Positions 35,701 to 42,797 of a stretch of 64,000 bases of DNA are shown here, in pieces (the stretch's first letter is position 1; the number at the start of each line of letters is the position of its first letter). The position numbers and the translations under genes were made by a program. Source of the stretch: Rhodopseudomonas palustris HaA2. GTDB lineage: Bacteria; Pseudomonadota; Alphaproteobacteria; Rhizobiales; Xanthobacteraceae. Location of the stretch: contig NC_007778.1 of assembly GCF_000013365.1 (NCBI RefSeq), positions 4,756,001 through 4,820,000 on the forward strand. The letters are read 5' to 3'. The notes below the pieces were generated by a model. It saw only the letters and a program-made list of their open reading frames with translations, did not search any database and was not told the origin of the DNA.

Positions 35701-36524
35701 GCAGCGCTCTCATCGAGATCGTCGGCGCGCTTGGGCAACGCCGCAATCACTTCGATACCGCGCGTATCGCAGATGCTCTGCAGCGCCGGCGGCAGCGCCT
35801 CGTCGGTGACGAAGGTCTGGATCTGGCTGAGATGCGCGATCCGGACCGGCGCGCTACGCCGCAACTTGGTCGAATCGGCGACCAGCATCACGCTGCGGGC
35901 GTTGGCGATGATCGCCTGCGACGCCTGCACCTCGCGATAGTCGAAATCGAGCAAGGCGCCCTCCTCGTCGATCGCCGAGGCGCCGATGATCGCGTAGTCG
36001 ACCTTGAACTGGCCGATCAGGCCGATCGCCGCCGAGCCGATGACCGCGCCGTCGGAGCGACGCACGGTGCCGCCGGCGACGATGACCTCGATCCGGGGAT
36101 ATTTGTACAGCAGCATCGCGACGTTGAGGTTGTTGGTGATCACTAGCAGATCCTGGTGCGAGGTCAGGGCGCTCGCGACCTCCTCCGTCGTCGTGCCGAT
36201 GTTGATGAACAGCGAGCAGCCGTCGGGGATCTGCGAGGCCGCCGCAACGCCGATCGCCCGTTTTTCCTCGGCGGCGACGAAGCGGCGCGCCTCATAGGCG
36301 AGATTCTCGACCCCGGAGGCGATGATGGCGCCGCCGTGAATGCGGGTCAGCGAGCGCTGGTCGCACAGGTCATTGAGATCCTTGCGGATGGTCTGTGCCG
36401 AGACGTCGAAGCGGCGGGCGAGATCGTCCACCATCACCCGTCCGGAGGCGCGGGCCAGATTGAGAATTTCCGATTGGCGATGGCTCAGAGCAGTCACGCG
36501 AACACCCGAGGCGATTTGCTCCAT
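35697..36524 (-). CDS. glpR: DeoR-family repressor, probable glycerol regulator
   Basis: A 275-residue repressor. The N-terminal DeoR helix-turn-helix is SHRQSEILNLARASGRVMVDDLARRFDVSAQTIRKDLNDL, followed by LTRIHGGA, and the C-terminal sugar-phosphate sensor domain has the DeoRC signature FINIGTTTEEVASAL and NLNVAMLL. The start is either ATG 36524 or GTG 36497 (VTALSHRQ), and I cannot separate them; neither has a clear ribosome site. It lies directly upstream of glpD on the same strand, separated by a 267-base control region. It most likely represses glpD and the importer until glycerol 3-phosphate accumulates. Confidence 0.9.
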   Translation of the reverse strand: MEQIASGVRVTALSHRQSEILNLARASGRVMVDDLARRFDVSAQTIRKDLNDLCDQRSLTRIHGGAIIASGVENLAYEARRFVAAEEKRAIGVAAASQIPDGCSLFINIGTTTEEVASALTSHQDLLVITNNLNVAMLLYKYPRIEVIVAGGTVRRSDGAVIGSAAIGLIGQFKVDYAIIGASAIDEEGALLDFDYREVQASQAIIANARSVMLVADSTKLRRSAPVRIAHLSQIQTFVTDEALPPALQSICDTRGIEVIAALPKRADDLDESAA

Positions 36525-36595
36525 CGTGCGAGCGTTCGCGCCGCAGGTCAATTCGGCTGGGCGGAGGCGGCGTCGACAGGCATTGCTGCAGCGCG

Positions 36596-37213
36596 TCAGG
36601 CGGGGCGCGGCATCTCGAACATCGCGTCGGGCCGGATCTCGAAATAGTCGCCGCGACGGCCGGCGCGGACGATCGGGCGGGCCAGTGCGGTCTGATAGAC
36701 GCCGTCCTTGATCAGCCGCTTGTCGATGTGCACCGCGACGACCTCGCCGATCGTCAGCCAGGCATCGGTCCTGGTGCCGTCGGCGGCCTTGAGTTGGATA
36801 ATGTCGGACATCCGGCATTCGAACGACACCGGGCTCTCGGCGACGCGCGGCGGCTTCACCAGGCGGCTCGGCAGCTTGGTGAGCTTGCCCAATTCGAACT
36901 CGTCGACCTCAGGGGGAACCGTCGCGGCCGTCGCATTCATCGCATGAGCCAGATCCATCGTCACCAGATTCCAGACGAATTCGCCGGTCTGCTCGATGTT
37001 GGCAACGGTGTCCTTCCGCTCCGTCGAGGAGAAGCCGATCAGCGGCGGCGTGTAGTTGAAGGCATTGAAGAAACTGTAAGGCGCGAGGTTGACGTGGCCC
37101 TCGGCGTCGCAGGACGAAATCCAGCCGATCGGCCGCGGCGCGATGATGGCGTTGAACGGATCGTGCTTGAGGCCATGGCCGTTGGAGGGTTCGTAGGAGT
37201 GCAGGTCGGTCAC
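36596..37213 (-). CDS. Flavin reductase-like (DIM6/NTAB) protein
   Basis: A 205-residue flavin-binding protein of the split-barrel flavin reductase family. Motifs include PFNAIIAPRPIGWISSCDAEGHVNLAPYSFFNAFNYTPPLIGFSS, the usual FMN-binding opening, and GEFVWNLVTMDLAHAMNATAATVPPEVDEFELG. Family members reduce FMN or serve oxygenases; the partner is not in the window. It begins 15 bases after the TetR stop and appears to be the last gene of the RND efflux operon. That suggests a link with the toxic compound the pump handles, though this is inference. Confidence 0.85.
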   Translation of the reverse strand: MTDLHSYEPSNGHGLKHDPFNAIIAPRPIGWISSCDAEGHVNLAPYSFFNAFNYTPPLIGFSSTERKDTVANIEQTGEFVWNLVTMDLAHAMNATAATVPPEVDEFELGKLTKLPSRLVKPPRVAESPVSFECRMSDIIQLKAADGTRTDAWLTIGEVVAVHIDKRLIKDGVYQTALARPIVRAGRRGDYFEIRPDAMFEMPRPA

Positions 37214-37228
37214 GCAGTCGCCTCGGCG

Positions 37229-37843
37229 CTAGGGGGATATCGCCCGTCTCTTAGCACCAAGCCCGGCCAGCACGAAGTCGATCATTTGATCGGGCGTCGG
37301 CCCGTCCTTGTGGAACGCCTGCGCGATCATTTGCGGGTGGAAGAAACGCATCATCGAGGTGCAGGTGCACTGCGCCGCCATCGGCACGTTGGCAACGGCG
37401 AACTCGCCGCTCTCGGCGCCCTCCGCGATGACCTTGCCGATCAGTCCGGTGACGTGCTGCATATGGCTGACGCAGACGTCCCAGTTCTCCTCCATCGCGA
37501 TCGCGACCATCTCGTGCAACTTCTCGTCGCCGATGTAGCGCTCGCAGTTCATGCGGTGCACGGTGGTGAGCAGATCGCGCAGCCGCTCGGCCGCAGGGCC
37601 CCGCGCCGCCGCGATGCTGTCCGCGGCCTGCTCGACCTCGCCCATCAGATGCCGCGCCACGCCCTTGTGGATCGCCTTCTTCGAATCGAAGAAGCGGTAC
37701 ACATTCGCCGGGCTCATCTGCAGCACCTTGGCGATGTCGGCCACGGTGGTCTTCTGATAGCCGATCTGACGGAACAGCCGCTCCGCGACCACGAGGATGC
37801 GGTGCCGCATATCGGCTTCGGTATTGTCGGACGTCAACGTCAT
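37229..37843 (-). CDS. TetR-family repressor of the RND efflux operon
   Basis: A 204-residue regulator. The N-terminal helix-turn-helix is RHRILVVAERLFRQIGYQKTTVADIAKVLQMSPANVYRFFDSKKAIHKGVARHLM, typical of TetR. The ligand-binding domain follows, with a CTCTSMMRFFHPQMIAQAF region. It lies 18 bases after the RND pump gene and 15 before the flavin reductase gene, and probably binds the palindrome at 42163-42198 upstream of the operon, repressing itself and the pump. The inducer is unknown. Confidence 0.9.
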   Translation of the reverse strand: MTLTSDNTEADMRHRILVVAERLFRQIGYQKTTVADIAKVLQMSPANVYRFFDSKKAIHKGVARHLMGEVEQAADSIAAARGPAAERLRDLLTTVHRMNCERYIGDEKLHEMVAIAMEENWDVCVSHMQHVTGLIGKVIAEGAESGEFAVANVPMAAQCTCTSMMRFFHPQMIAQAFHKDGPTPDQMIDFVLAGLGAKRRAISP

Positions 37844-37861
37844 CAGGAAACCAATGTTGAA

Positions 37862-40800
37862 TTATTCGGCCGCTGCGGCAAGCGGAAACGCAGGCTGCGC
37901 CTGGTCCCCATGCTGCGGCGCAGGATCGGCGGCGCTGTCACCACCGCGTTCATCGAGGCTGTTGCGGAACCACAGCGCGTACAACCCCGGCAGATAGAAC
38001 AGCGTCAGGAAGGTGGCGACGAACAGGCCGCCCATGATGGTGATGGCCATCGGCCCCCAGAAGGCGGAACGCGACAGCGGGATCATCGCCAGGATCGCCG
38101 CGAGCGCCGTCAGCACCACCGGCCGGGCCCGGCGCACGGTGGCCTCGACGATCGCGACGCGCCGGGTCGAACCCTGCGCGACGTCGGTCTCGATCTGATC
38201 GACCAGAATGACGGTGTTGCGCATGATCATGCCGGCCAGCGCGATCAGCCCGAGTAGCGCGACGAAGCCGAACGGCGCATTGGCGACGTTGAGGCCGAGC
38301 GAAGCGCCGATGACGCCGAGCGGCGCGGTGAGGAACACCAGCAGCAGCCGCGGGAAGCTCTGCAACTGGATCATCAGCAGCGTCAGCATCACGATCACCA
38401 TCACCGGAAACAGGATGAAGATCGACGCATTGCCCTTGGCGGATTCCTCGATCGCGCCGCCCGTCTCGATCCGGTAGGCGGACGGCAGGCCGGCGCGGAT
38501 CTTCTCGAGTTGCGGCCAGATCGCATTGGTGACGTCCGGCGCCTGCACACCGTCGACGACGTCGGCGCGCACGGTGATCGCCATGTCGCGGTTGCGCCGC
38601 CACAGGATCGGCTCCTCGTGCGCATATTCGACCTTGGCGACTTGCGACAGCGGTACCGCCACGCCGTTGCGCGCGGTGATGGTCAGTTCGCCGATCCGGC
38701 CGAGATCGAGCCGTTCCGACGGCACCGCGCGGGCGACCACGCCGATCTTTTCGACGCCATCACGCACCGTCGTCACCTGCGTGCCGGAGATAAGCATCGC
38801 CAGCGCCTGGGAGACGTCTCGCGGCGTCAATCCGAGCGCGCGGGCGCGGTCCTGATCGACGGCGAGTTTCAGATAGGGTGATTGCTCGTTCCAGTCGAGA
38901 TGCGGATCGATCACGTTGGGATTGGCCTTGACCACGTCGCGGACCTGGTAGGCGATCTCGCGCACCTTGGCGGCGTCCGAACCGATCACTCGGAACTGCA
39001 CCGGAAAGCCGACCGGCGGGCCGAAGTTGAAACGGTCGACGCGGACCCGCGCCTCGGCGAGCCGGCCGTCATGCGCCGCCTGTTCGAGCCGCGCCTTGAT
39101 CCGTTCGCGCGACGCGACGTCCTTCGCGACGATCACGATCTCGGCGAAGGATTCGGTGGGCAGCTGCGGATTGAGCCCCATCCAGAACCGAGGCGAGCCC
39201 TTGCCGACATAGGCGGTATAGGTGGCGATATCGCCGTCGTCCTTGAGCAGCGTCTCGGCCTGCTTGACGGTGTTCATGGTGACGTTGAACGCCGTGCCTT
39301 CCGGCAGGCGCAACTGCAGGAACAGTTCGGGCCGCTCGGACAGCGGGAAGAACTGCTGCTGAACGTGGCCGAAGCCGACCACCGATGCGACGAAGATGCC
39401 GACCGTGGCCAGCACGACGGTGCCGCGCCAGCGCACGCACCAGGCGACGCCGGCGCGCAACGCGCGATAGATCCTCGTGTGATACACCTCGTCGGGATTG
39501 TGGCCCTTCTTGCCGGCGAAATCCGGCAGCAGCTTGACGCCGATATAGGGCGTGAAGATCACCGCGACGAACCACGACGCGACCAGCGCGATCGCCACGA
39601 TCCAGAAAATGCCTCCGGCATATTCGCCGACCGAGGAATTGGCGAAGCCGATCGGCAGAAACCCCACCGCGGTGACCAGCGTGCCGGTCAGCATCGGAAA
39701 CGCGGTCGATTCCCATGCGAAGGACGCGGCGCGGGCGCGATCCCAGCCCTGCTCCATCTTCACCACCATCATCTCGACCGCGATGATGGCGTCGTCGACC
39801 AATAGTCCGAGCGCGATGATCAGCGCGCCGAGCGTGATGCGGTGGAGGTCGAGCGACATGACGTTCATCACGATGAAGACGATCGCCAGCACCAGCGGCA
39901 CCGACAGCGCCACCACGATGCCGGTGCGCCAACCGAGCGCCAGGAACGACACGAACAGGACGATCACCAGCGCCTCGATGAACGACATCATGAACTCGCC
40001 GACGGCGTGCTTGACCACCAACGGCTGATCGGCGATCTGCTCGATCTCGATGCCCTGCGGCACCTCGCCCATGAACTCCGCGGTCGCGGCCTTCACCTGC
40101 TCGCCGAGTTCGAGAATGTTGGCGCCCCGCGCGGTGACCACGCCGATGCCGATCGCCGGCTGGCCCTTCTGCCGCACCATGTAGTCGGTCGGATCGACAT
40201 AACCGTGCGAGACGGTGGCGATGTCGCCGAGCCTGAACAGTCGGCCGTTGCTTTCGACCGGCGTCTCGGCCACCGCCTTGACGCCGTCGAGCGCACCGGT
40301 GACACGCAGCGGCACACGCTGCGACGAGGTCTCCACGATGCCCGCCGGCGTCACCGCATTCTGCTTGGCGAGGGAGTCGAACAGCGCTTGCGGCGTCAGG
40401 CCGAGCGTGGCGAGCTTGGCGTGCGAGAACTCGACATAGATCCGCTCGTCCTGGGTGCCGTAGACGTTGACCTTGGTGACGTTGTCGACTTTCAGCAGGC
40501 GCTGACGCAGGCCTTCGGCCGTCTTCTTCAGCTGCGCGTAGTCGGCGCCGTCGCCGGTCATCATGTACAGGATGGAATCGACGTCGCTGTATTCGTCGTT
40601 GATGGTCGGTCCTATCAGATCGCTCGGAAGCTGCGGCGCGACGTCCCACAGCTTCTTGCGCAGCAGATAGAACAGATGCGGCACTTCGGGCGGCGGCGTC
40701 GAGTCGCGGAAGGTCACCTGCATCGCCGCGAAGGACGCTTTCGAATAGGTCTGCACCTTCTCGAAATACGGCAGTTCCTGCAGTTTCTTCTCGATCGGGT

Positions 40801-41002
40801 CGGCGACCTGTTCCTGCATTTCTCTGGCGGTGGCGCCCGGCCAGATCACCGAGATCACCGCGACCTTGACAGTGAACGACGGATCCTCGGCGCGACCGAG
40901 CCGCTGATACGAGTAGATCCCGGAGACGCCCAACGCCACGATGAGGAACAAGATCAGCGCCGGATGCGCGACCGCCCACGCCGACAGATTGAACCAACGC
41001 AT
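37862..41002 (-). CDS. RND efflux transporter, inner-membrane pump
   Basis: A 1046-residue proton-driven multidrug-type pump. It starts MRWFNLSAWAVAHPALILFLIVALGVSGIYSYQRLGRAEDPSFTVK. Twelve membrane helices in two halves and two large periplasmic loops can be traced. The proton-relay pair is in ALGLLVDDAIIAVEMM, and the second half has GLIALAGMIMRNTVILVDQIE. The sequence looks like the AcrB-related group found with short adaptors in alphaproteobacteria, not like the metal (CusA) group, since it lacks the Met-cluster and CusA-type charged residues as far as I can see. It lies 16 bases after the adaptor gene. No outer-membrane channel gene is adjacent, so it must borrow one encoded elsewhere. 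Confidence 0.94.
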   Translation of the reverse strand: MRWFNLSAWAVAHPALILFLIVALGVSGIYSYQRLGRAEDPSFTVKVAVISVIWPGATAREMQEQVADPIEKKLQELPYFEKVQTYSKASFAAMQVTFRDSTPPPEVPHLFYLLRKKLWDVAPQLPSDLIGPTINDEYSDVDSILYMMTGDGADYAQLKKTAEGLRQRLLKVDNVTKVNVYGTQDERIYVEFSHAKLATLGLTPQALFDSLAKQNAVTPAGIVETSSQRVPLRVTGALDGVKAVAETPVESNGRLFRLGDIATVSHGYVDPTDYMVRQKGQPAIGIGVVTARGANILELGEQVKAATAEFMGEVPQGIEIEQIADQPLVVKHAVGEFMMSFIEALVIVLFVSFLALGWRTGIVVALSVPLVLAIVFIVMNVMSLDLHRITLGALIIALGLLVDDAIIAVEMMVVKMEQGWDRARAASFAWESTAFPMLTGTLVTAVGFLPIGFANSSVGEYAGGIFWIVAIALVASWFVAVIFTPYIGVKLLPDFAGKKGHNPDEVYHTRIYRALRAGVAWCVRWRGTVVLATVGIFVASVVGFGHVQQQFFPLSERPELFLQLRLPEGTAFNVTMNTVKQAETLLKDDGDIATYTAYVGKGSPRFWMGLNPQLPTESFAEIVIVAKDVASRERIKARLEQAAHDGRLAEARVRVDRFNFGPPVGFPVQFRVIGSDAAKVREIAYQVRDVVKANPNVIDPHLDWNEQSPYLKLAVDQDRARALGLTPRDVSQALAMLISGTQVTTVRDGVEKIGVVARAVPSERLDLGRIGELTITARNGVAVPLSQVAKVEYAHEEPILWRRNRDMAITVRADVVDGVQAPDVTNAIWPQLEKIRAGLPSAYRIETGGAIEESAKGNASIFILFPVMVIVMLTLLMIQLQSFPRLLLVFLTAPLGVIGASLGLNVANAPFGFVALLGLIALAGMIMRNTVILVDQIETDVAQGSTRRVAIVEATVRRARPVVLTALAAILAMIPLSRSAFWGPMAITIMGGLFVATFLTLFYLPGLYALWFRNSLDERGGDSAADPAPQHGDQAQPAFPLAAAAE

Positions 41003-41018
41003 CGGGCCCCCGCGTGAT

Positions 41019-42125
41019 CTAGAACGACAGCGACGACACGACCCGAACCTTCTCGGCCGGATCGAGCTTCTGCACCCCGAGCACGACCACCTTGGCGCCG
41101 TCCTCGACGCCGCCGCCGATCACGACCTTCTCGGTCTCATAGGCCTTCACCGTCACCGGCTTCAGCGTCACCTGTCCGGCGGAGTCCACGACATAGACCG
41201 ACGGCGTGCCACCCTGATTGAACAGCGCCGACAGCGGCACCCGGGCGACGCGGAGCGTGTCCGGATCGGCCAGCGTCAGCGTCGCGGTCATCCCGAGCAC
41301 GACGCGGTCGTCGGCATCGGGCAGGGTGAACTTGGCGAGAAACGTGCGGGTCGCGGGATCGGCCATCGGCGCGACCTCCCGCAGCTTCGCCGCATAGCTG
41401 CGACCCGGCTCCGACCACAGCGAAACGCTGGCGACGCCCTGGGTCGCCCGGGTGATCAGCGTCTCCGGGATCGCCACCACCGCCTCCTTCTCGCCGAACC
41501 GCGCGATGCGGAAGGCCGCCTGCCCCGCCGAGACCACCTGTCCGGAGTCGATCAGCGCCGCGGTGACGACGCCACGGGTGTCGGCCACCAGGCTGGCGTA
41601 GGACAGCGCGTTGCGGGTCAGGTCGACCGAGCGCTCGGCGCGGGCAAAGCGGGCGCGCGCCTCGTCGGCGGCCGCGCGCGCCTGGTCCATCTGAGCCTCG
41701 GTCGCCCAGCCTTTGGCGCGGAGCTCCTTGGCGCGATTTTCCGAGGCCCTCGCCTGCGCCAGCACGCCCTTGGCCGCGCTGTGCTCGGCGTCCGCCTGCT
41801 CGGCTTGCAATTTGAGATCGGTCTGGTCGAGCAACGCCAGCGTCTGGCCGGGCTCCACCGTCTGGCCGACCTCGACGAGGCGCTGAGCGACCTTGCCGGC
41901 GACCCGAAAGCCGATATCGGTTTCGATCCGCGGCCGAATCGTTCCGACAAAGCTGCGCTTCGGCGAAGCGGCGGCATAGTAGACAGTGTCGACCAGAACA
42001 GGCCGCGCTGGACGATCCCGGGTGGCCTTCTGCTCATCACATCCGGCCAGAGCGAGCGCCACAAGCGCGAGCATGAAGCCCGCGAACAGCCGGAACAATC
42101 CATCGAACATCGGATGCGCAAACAT
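41019..42125 (-). CDS. RND efflux periplasmic adaptor (membrane fusion) lipoprotein
   Basis: A 368-residue lipoprotein. The ATG at 42125 (MFAHPMFDGLFRLFAGFMLALVALALAGCD) follows GAGGGCC and gives a signal peptide ending in a lipobox, LALAGC. A TTG at 42182 is in frame but lies inside the palindromic operator, so I reject it. The biotinyl-lipoyl domain (GFRVAGKVAQRLVEVGQTVEPGQTLALLD), a helical hairpin rich in Ala/Glu/Arg, and the beta-barrel domain (GVVTAALIDSGQVVSAGQAAFRIARFGEKEAVVAIPE) follow. It links the pump to an outer-membrane channel and is the first gene of the operon. Confidence 0.93.
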   Translation of the reverse strand: MFAHPMFDGLFRLFAGFMLALVALALAGCDEQKATRDRPARPVLVDTVYYAAASPKRSFVGTIRPRIETDIGFRVAGKVAQRLVEVGQTVEPGQTLALLDQTDLKLQAEQADAEHSAAKGVLAQARASENRAKELRAKGWATEAQMDQARAAADEARARFARAERSVDLTRNALSYASLVADTRGVVTAALIDSGQVVSAGQAAFRIARFGEKEAVVAIPETLITRATQGVASVSLWSEPGRSYAAKLREVAPMADPATRTFLAKFTLPDADDRVVLGMTATLTLADPDTLRVARVPLSALFNQGGTPSVYVVDSAGQVTLKPVTVKAYETEKVVIGGGVEDGAKVVVLGVQKLDPAEKVRVVSSLSF

Positions 42126-42162
42126 CGACAGGCCCTCAAAAAGCGACGGCGGAACTGTCGAA

Positions 42163-42198
42163 TGATCACTGACGATTGTCAATAATCGTCAGTGATCA
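42163..42198. promoter_or_regulatory. Large palindromic operator upstream of the RND operon
   Basis: TGATCACTGACGATT (42163-42177), a 6-base spacer GTCAAT, and AATCGTCAGTGATCA (42184-42198): perfect 15-base arms. It lies 38 bases before the adaptor start and 20 bases after the upstream gene's stop. Size and symmetry fit a TetR-type site. The TTGACA that spans spacer and arm on the minus strand could be the -35 box. Confidence 0.7.
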
Positions 42199-42218
42199 CG
42201 ATTTCAGAGGGTCCTGCG

Positions 42219-42701
42219 CTATACTGCCGCACCATCGTAGGCTCGTTGCAGCGCGTCGCCGTCGAGCTTCACCATCTCCATCATCGCCTGCATCGCCCGT
42301 TGGGCGCCGTCGCGGTCTGGGCCGTTGAACAGCTTGGGCAGGATCGACGGGACGATCTGCCAGGACAACCCGTAGCGATCCCGCAGCCAGCCACACTGAT
42401 CCGCCACGCCGCCGTCGAGCAGCGCATCCCACAGCCGGTCGACCTCGGTCTGGTCTTTGCAATCGATCATGAAGGACACGGCGTGGGTGAAATTCATCGG
42501 CGTGCCACCGTTGAGCGCCATGTAGCGGTGACCGGCGAGGATGAACTCGACCAGCAGGATCGCCCCCGCCGGGGCGCCGGGCGTATCGACCACGCTGCGC
42601 TGCACGGTTTCGATCCGCGAGTCGGGCAGCAGCGAAACGTAGAAATTCGCCGCCTCCTCGGCTTCGCTGGCGAACCAAAGGCACGGCGTAATCTTCGACA
42701 T
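42219..42701 (-). CDS. VOC superfamily protein (PhnB/glyoxalase-like)
   Basis: A 160-residue protein starting MSKITPCLWFASEAEEAANFYVSLLPDSRIETVQRS, the usual opening of the PhnB/YjdN (3-demethylubiquinone methyltransferase-like) group. The fold continues with MALNGGTPMNFTHAVSFMIDCKDQTEVDRLWDAL and GLSWQIVPSILPKL, the W-Q-I-V-P block typical of this group. The ATG at 42701 is preferred over a start 19 codons upstream that adds an unstructured tail. Function is uncertain: these are metal-dependent VOC-fold proteins without an established substrate. Confidence 0.9.
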   Translation of the reverse strand: MSKITPCLWFASEAEEAANFYVSLLPDSRIETVQRSVVDTPGAPAGAILLVEFILAGHRYMALNGGTPMNFTHAVSFMIDCKDQTEVDRLWDALLDGGVADQCGWLRDRYGLSWQIVPSILPKLFNGPDRDGAQRAMQAMMEMVKLDGDALQRAYDGAAV

Positions 42702-42797
42702 GGCACGACTCCTTGAAGCGTCATGCCGAGGACGAAGGAGCATCGCCGATTCCGACACCGCTGGAATCGATCGCGGACCGGGGCCGGCGAAGCCGCC

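Noticed and set aside
37862..41002. The RND pump as a heavy-metal (CusA-type) exporter
   Set aside because: The adaptor, regulator and flavin reductase context and the absence of visible Met clusters favour an organic-compound pump.
42126..42182. A TTG start for the RND adaptor at 42182
   Set aside because: It lies within the 15-base-arm palindrome and would put extra residues before the lipoprotein signal.
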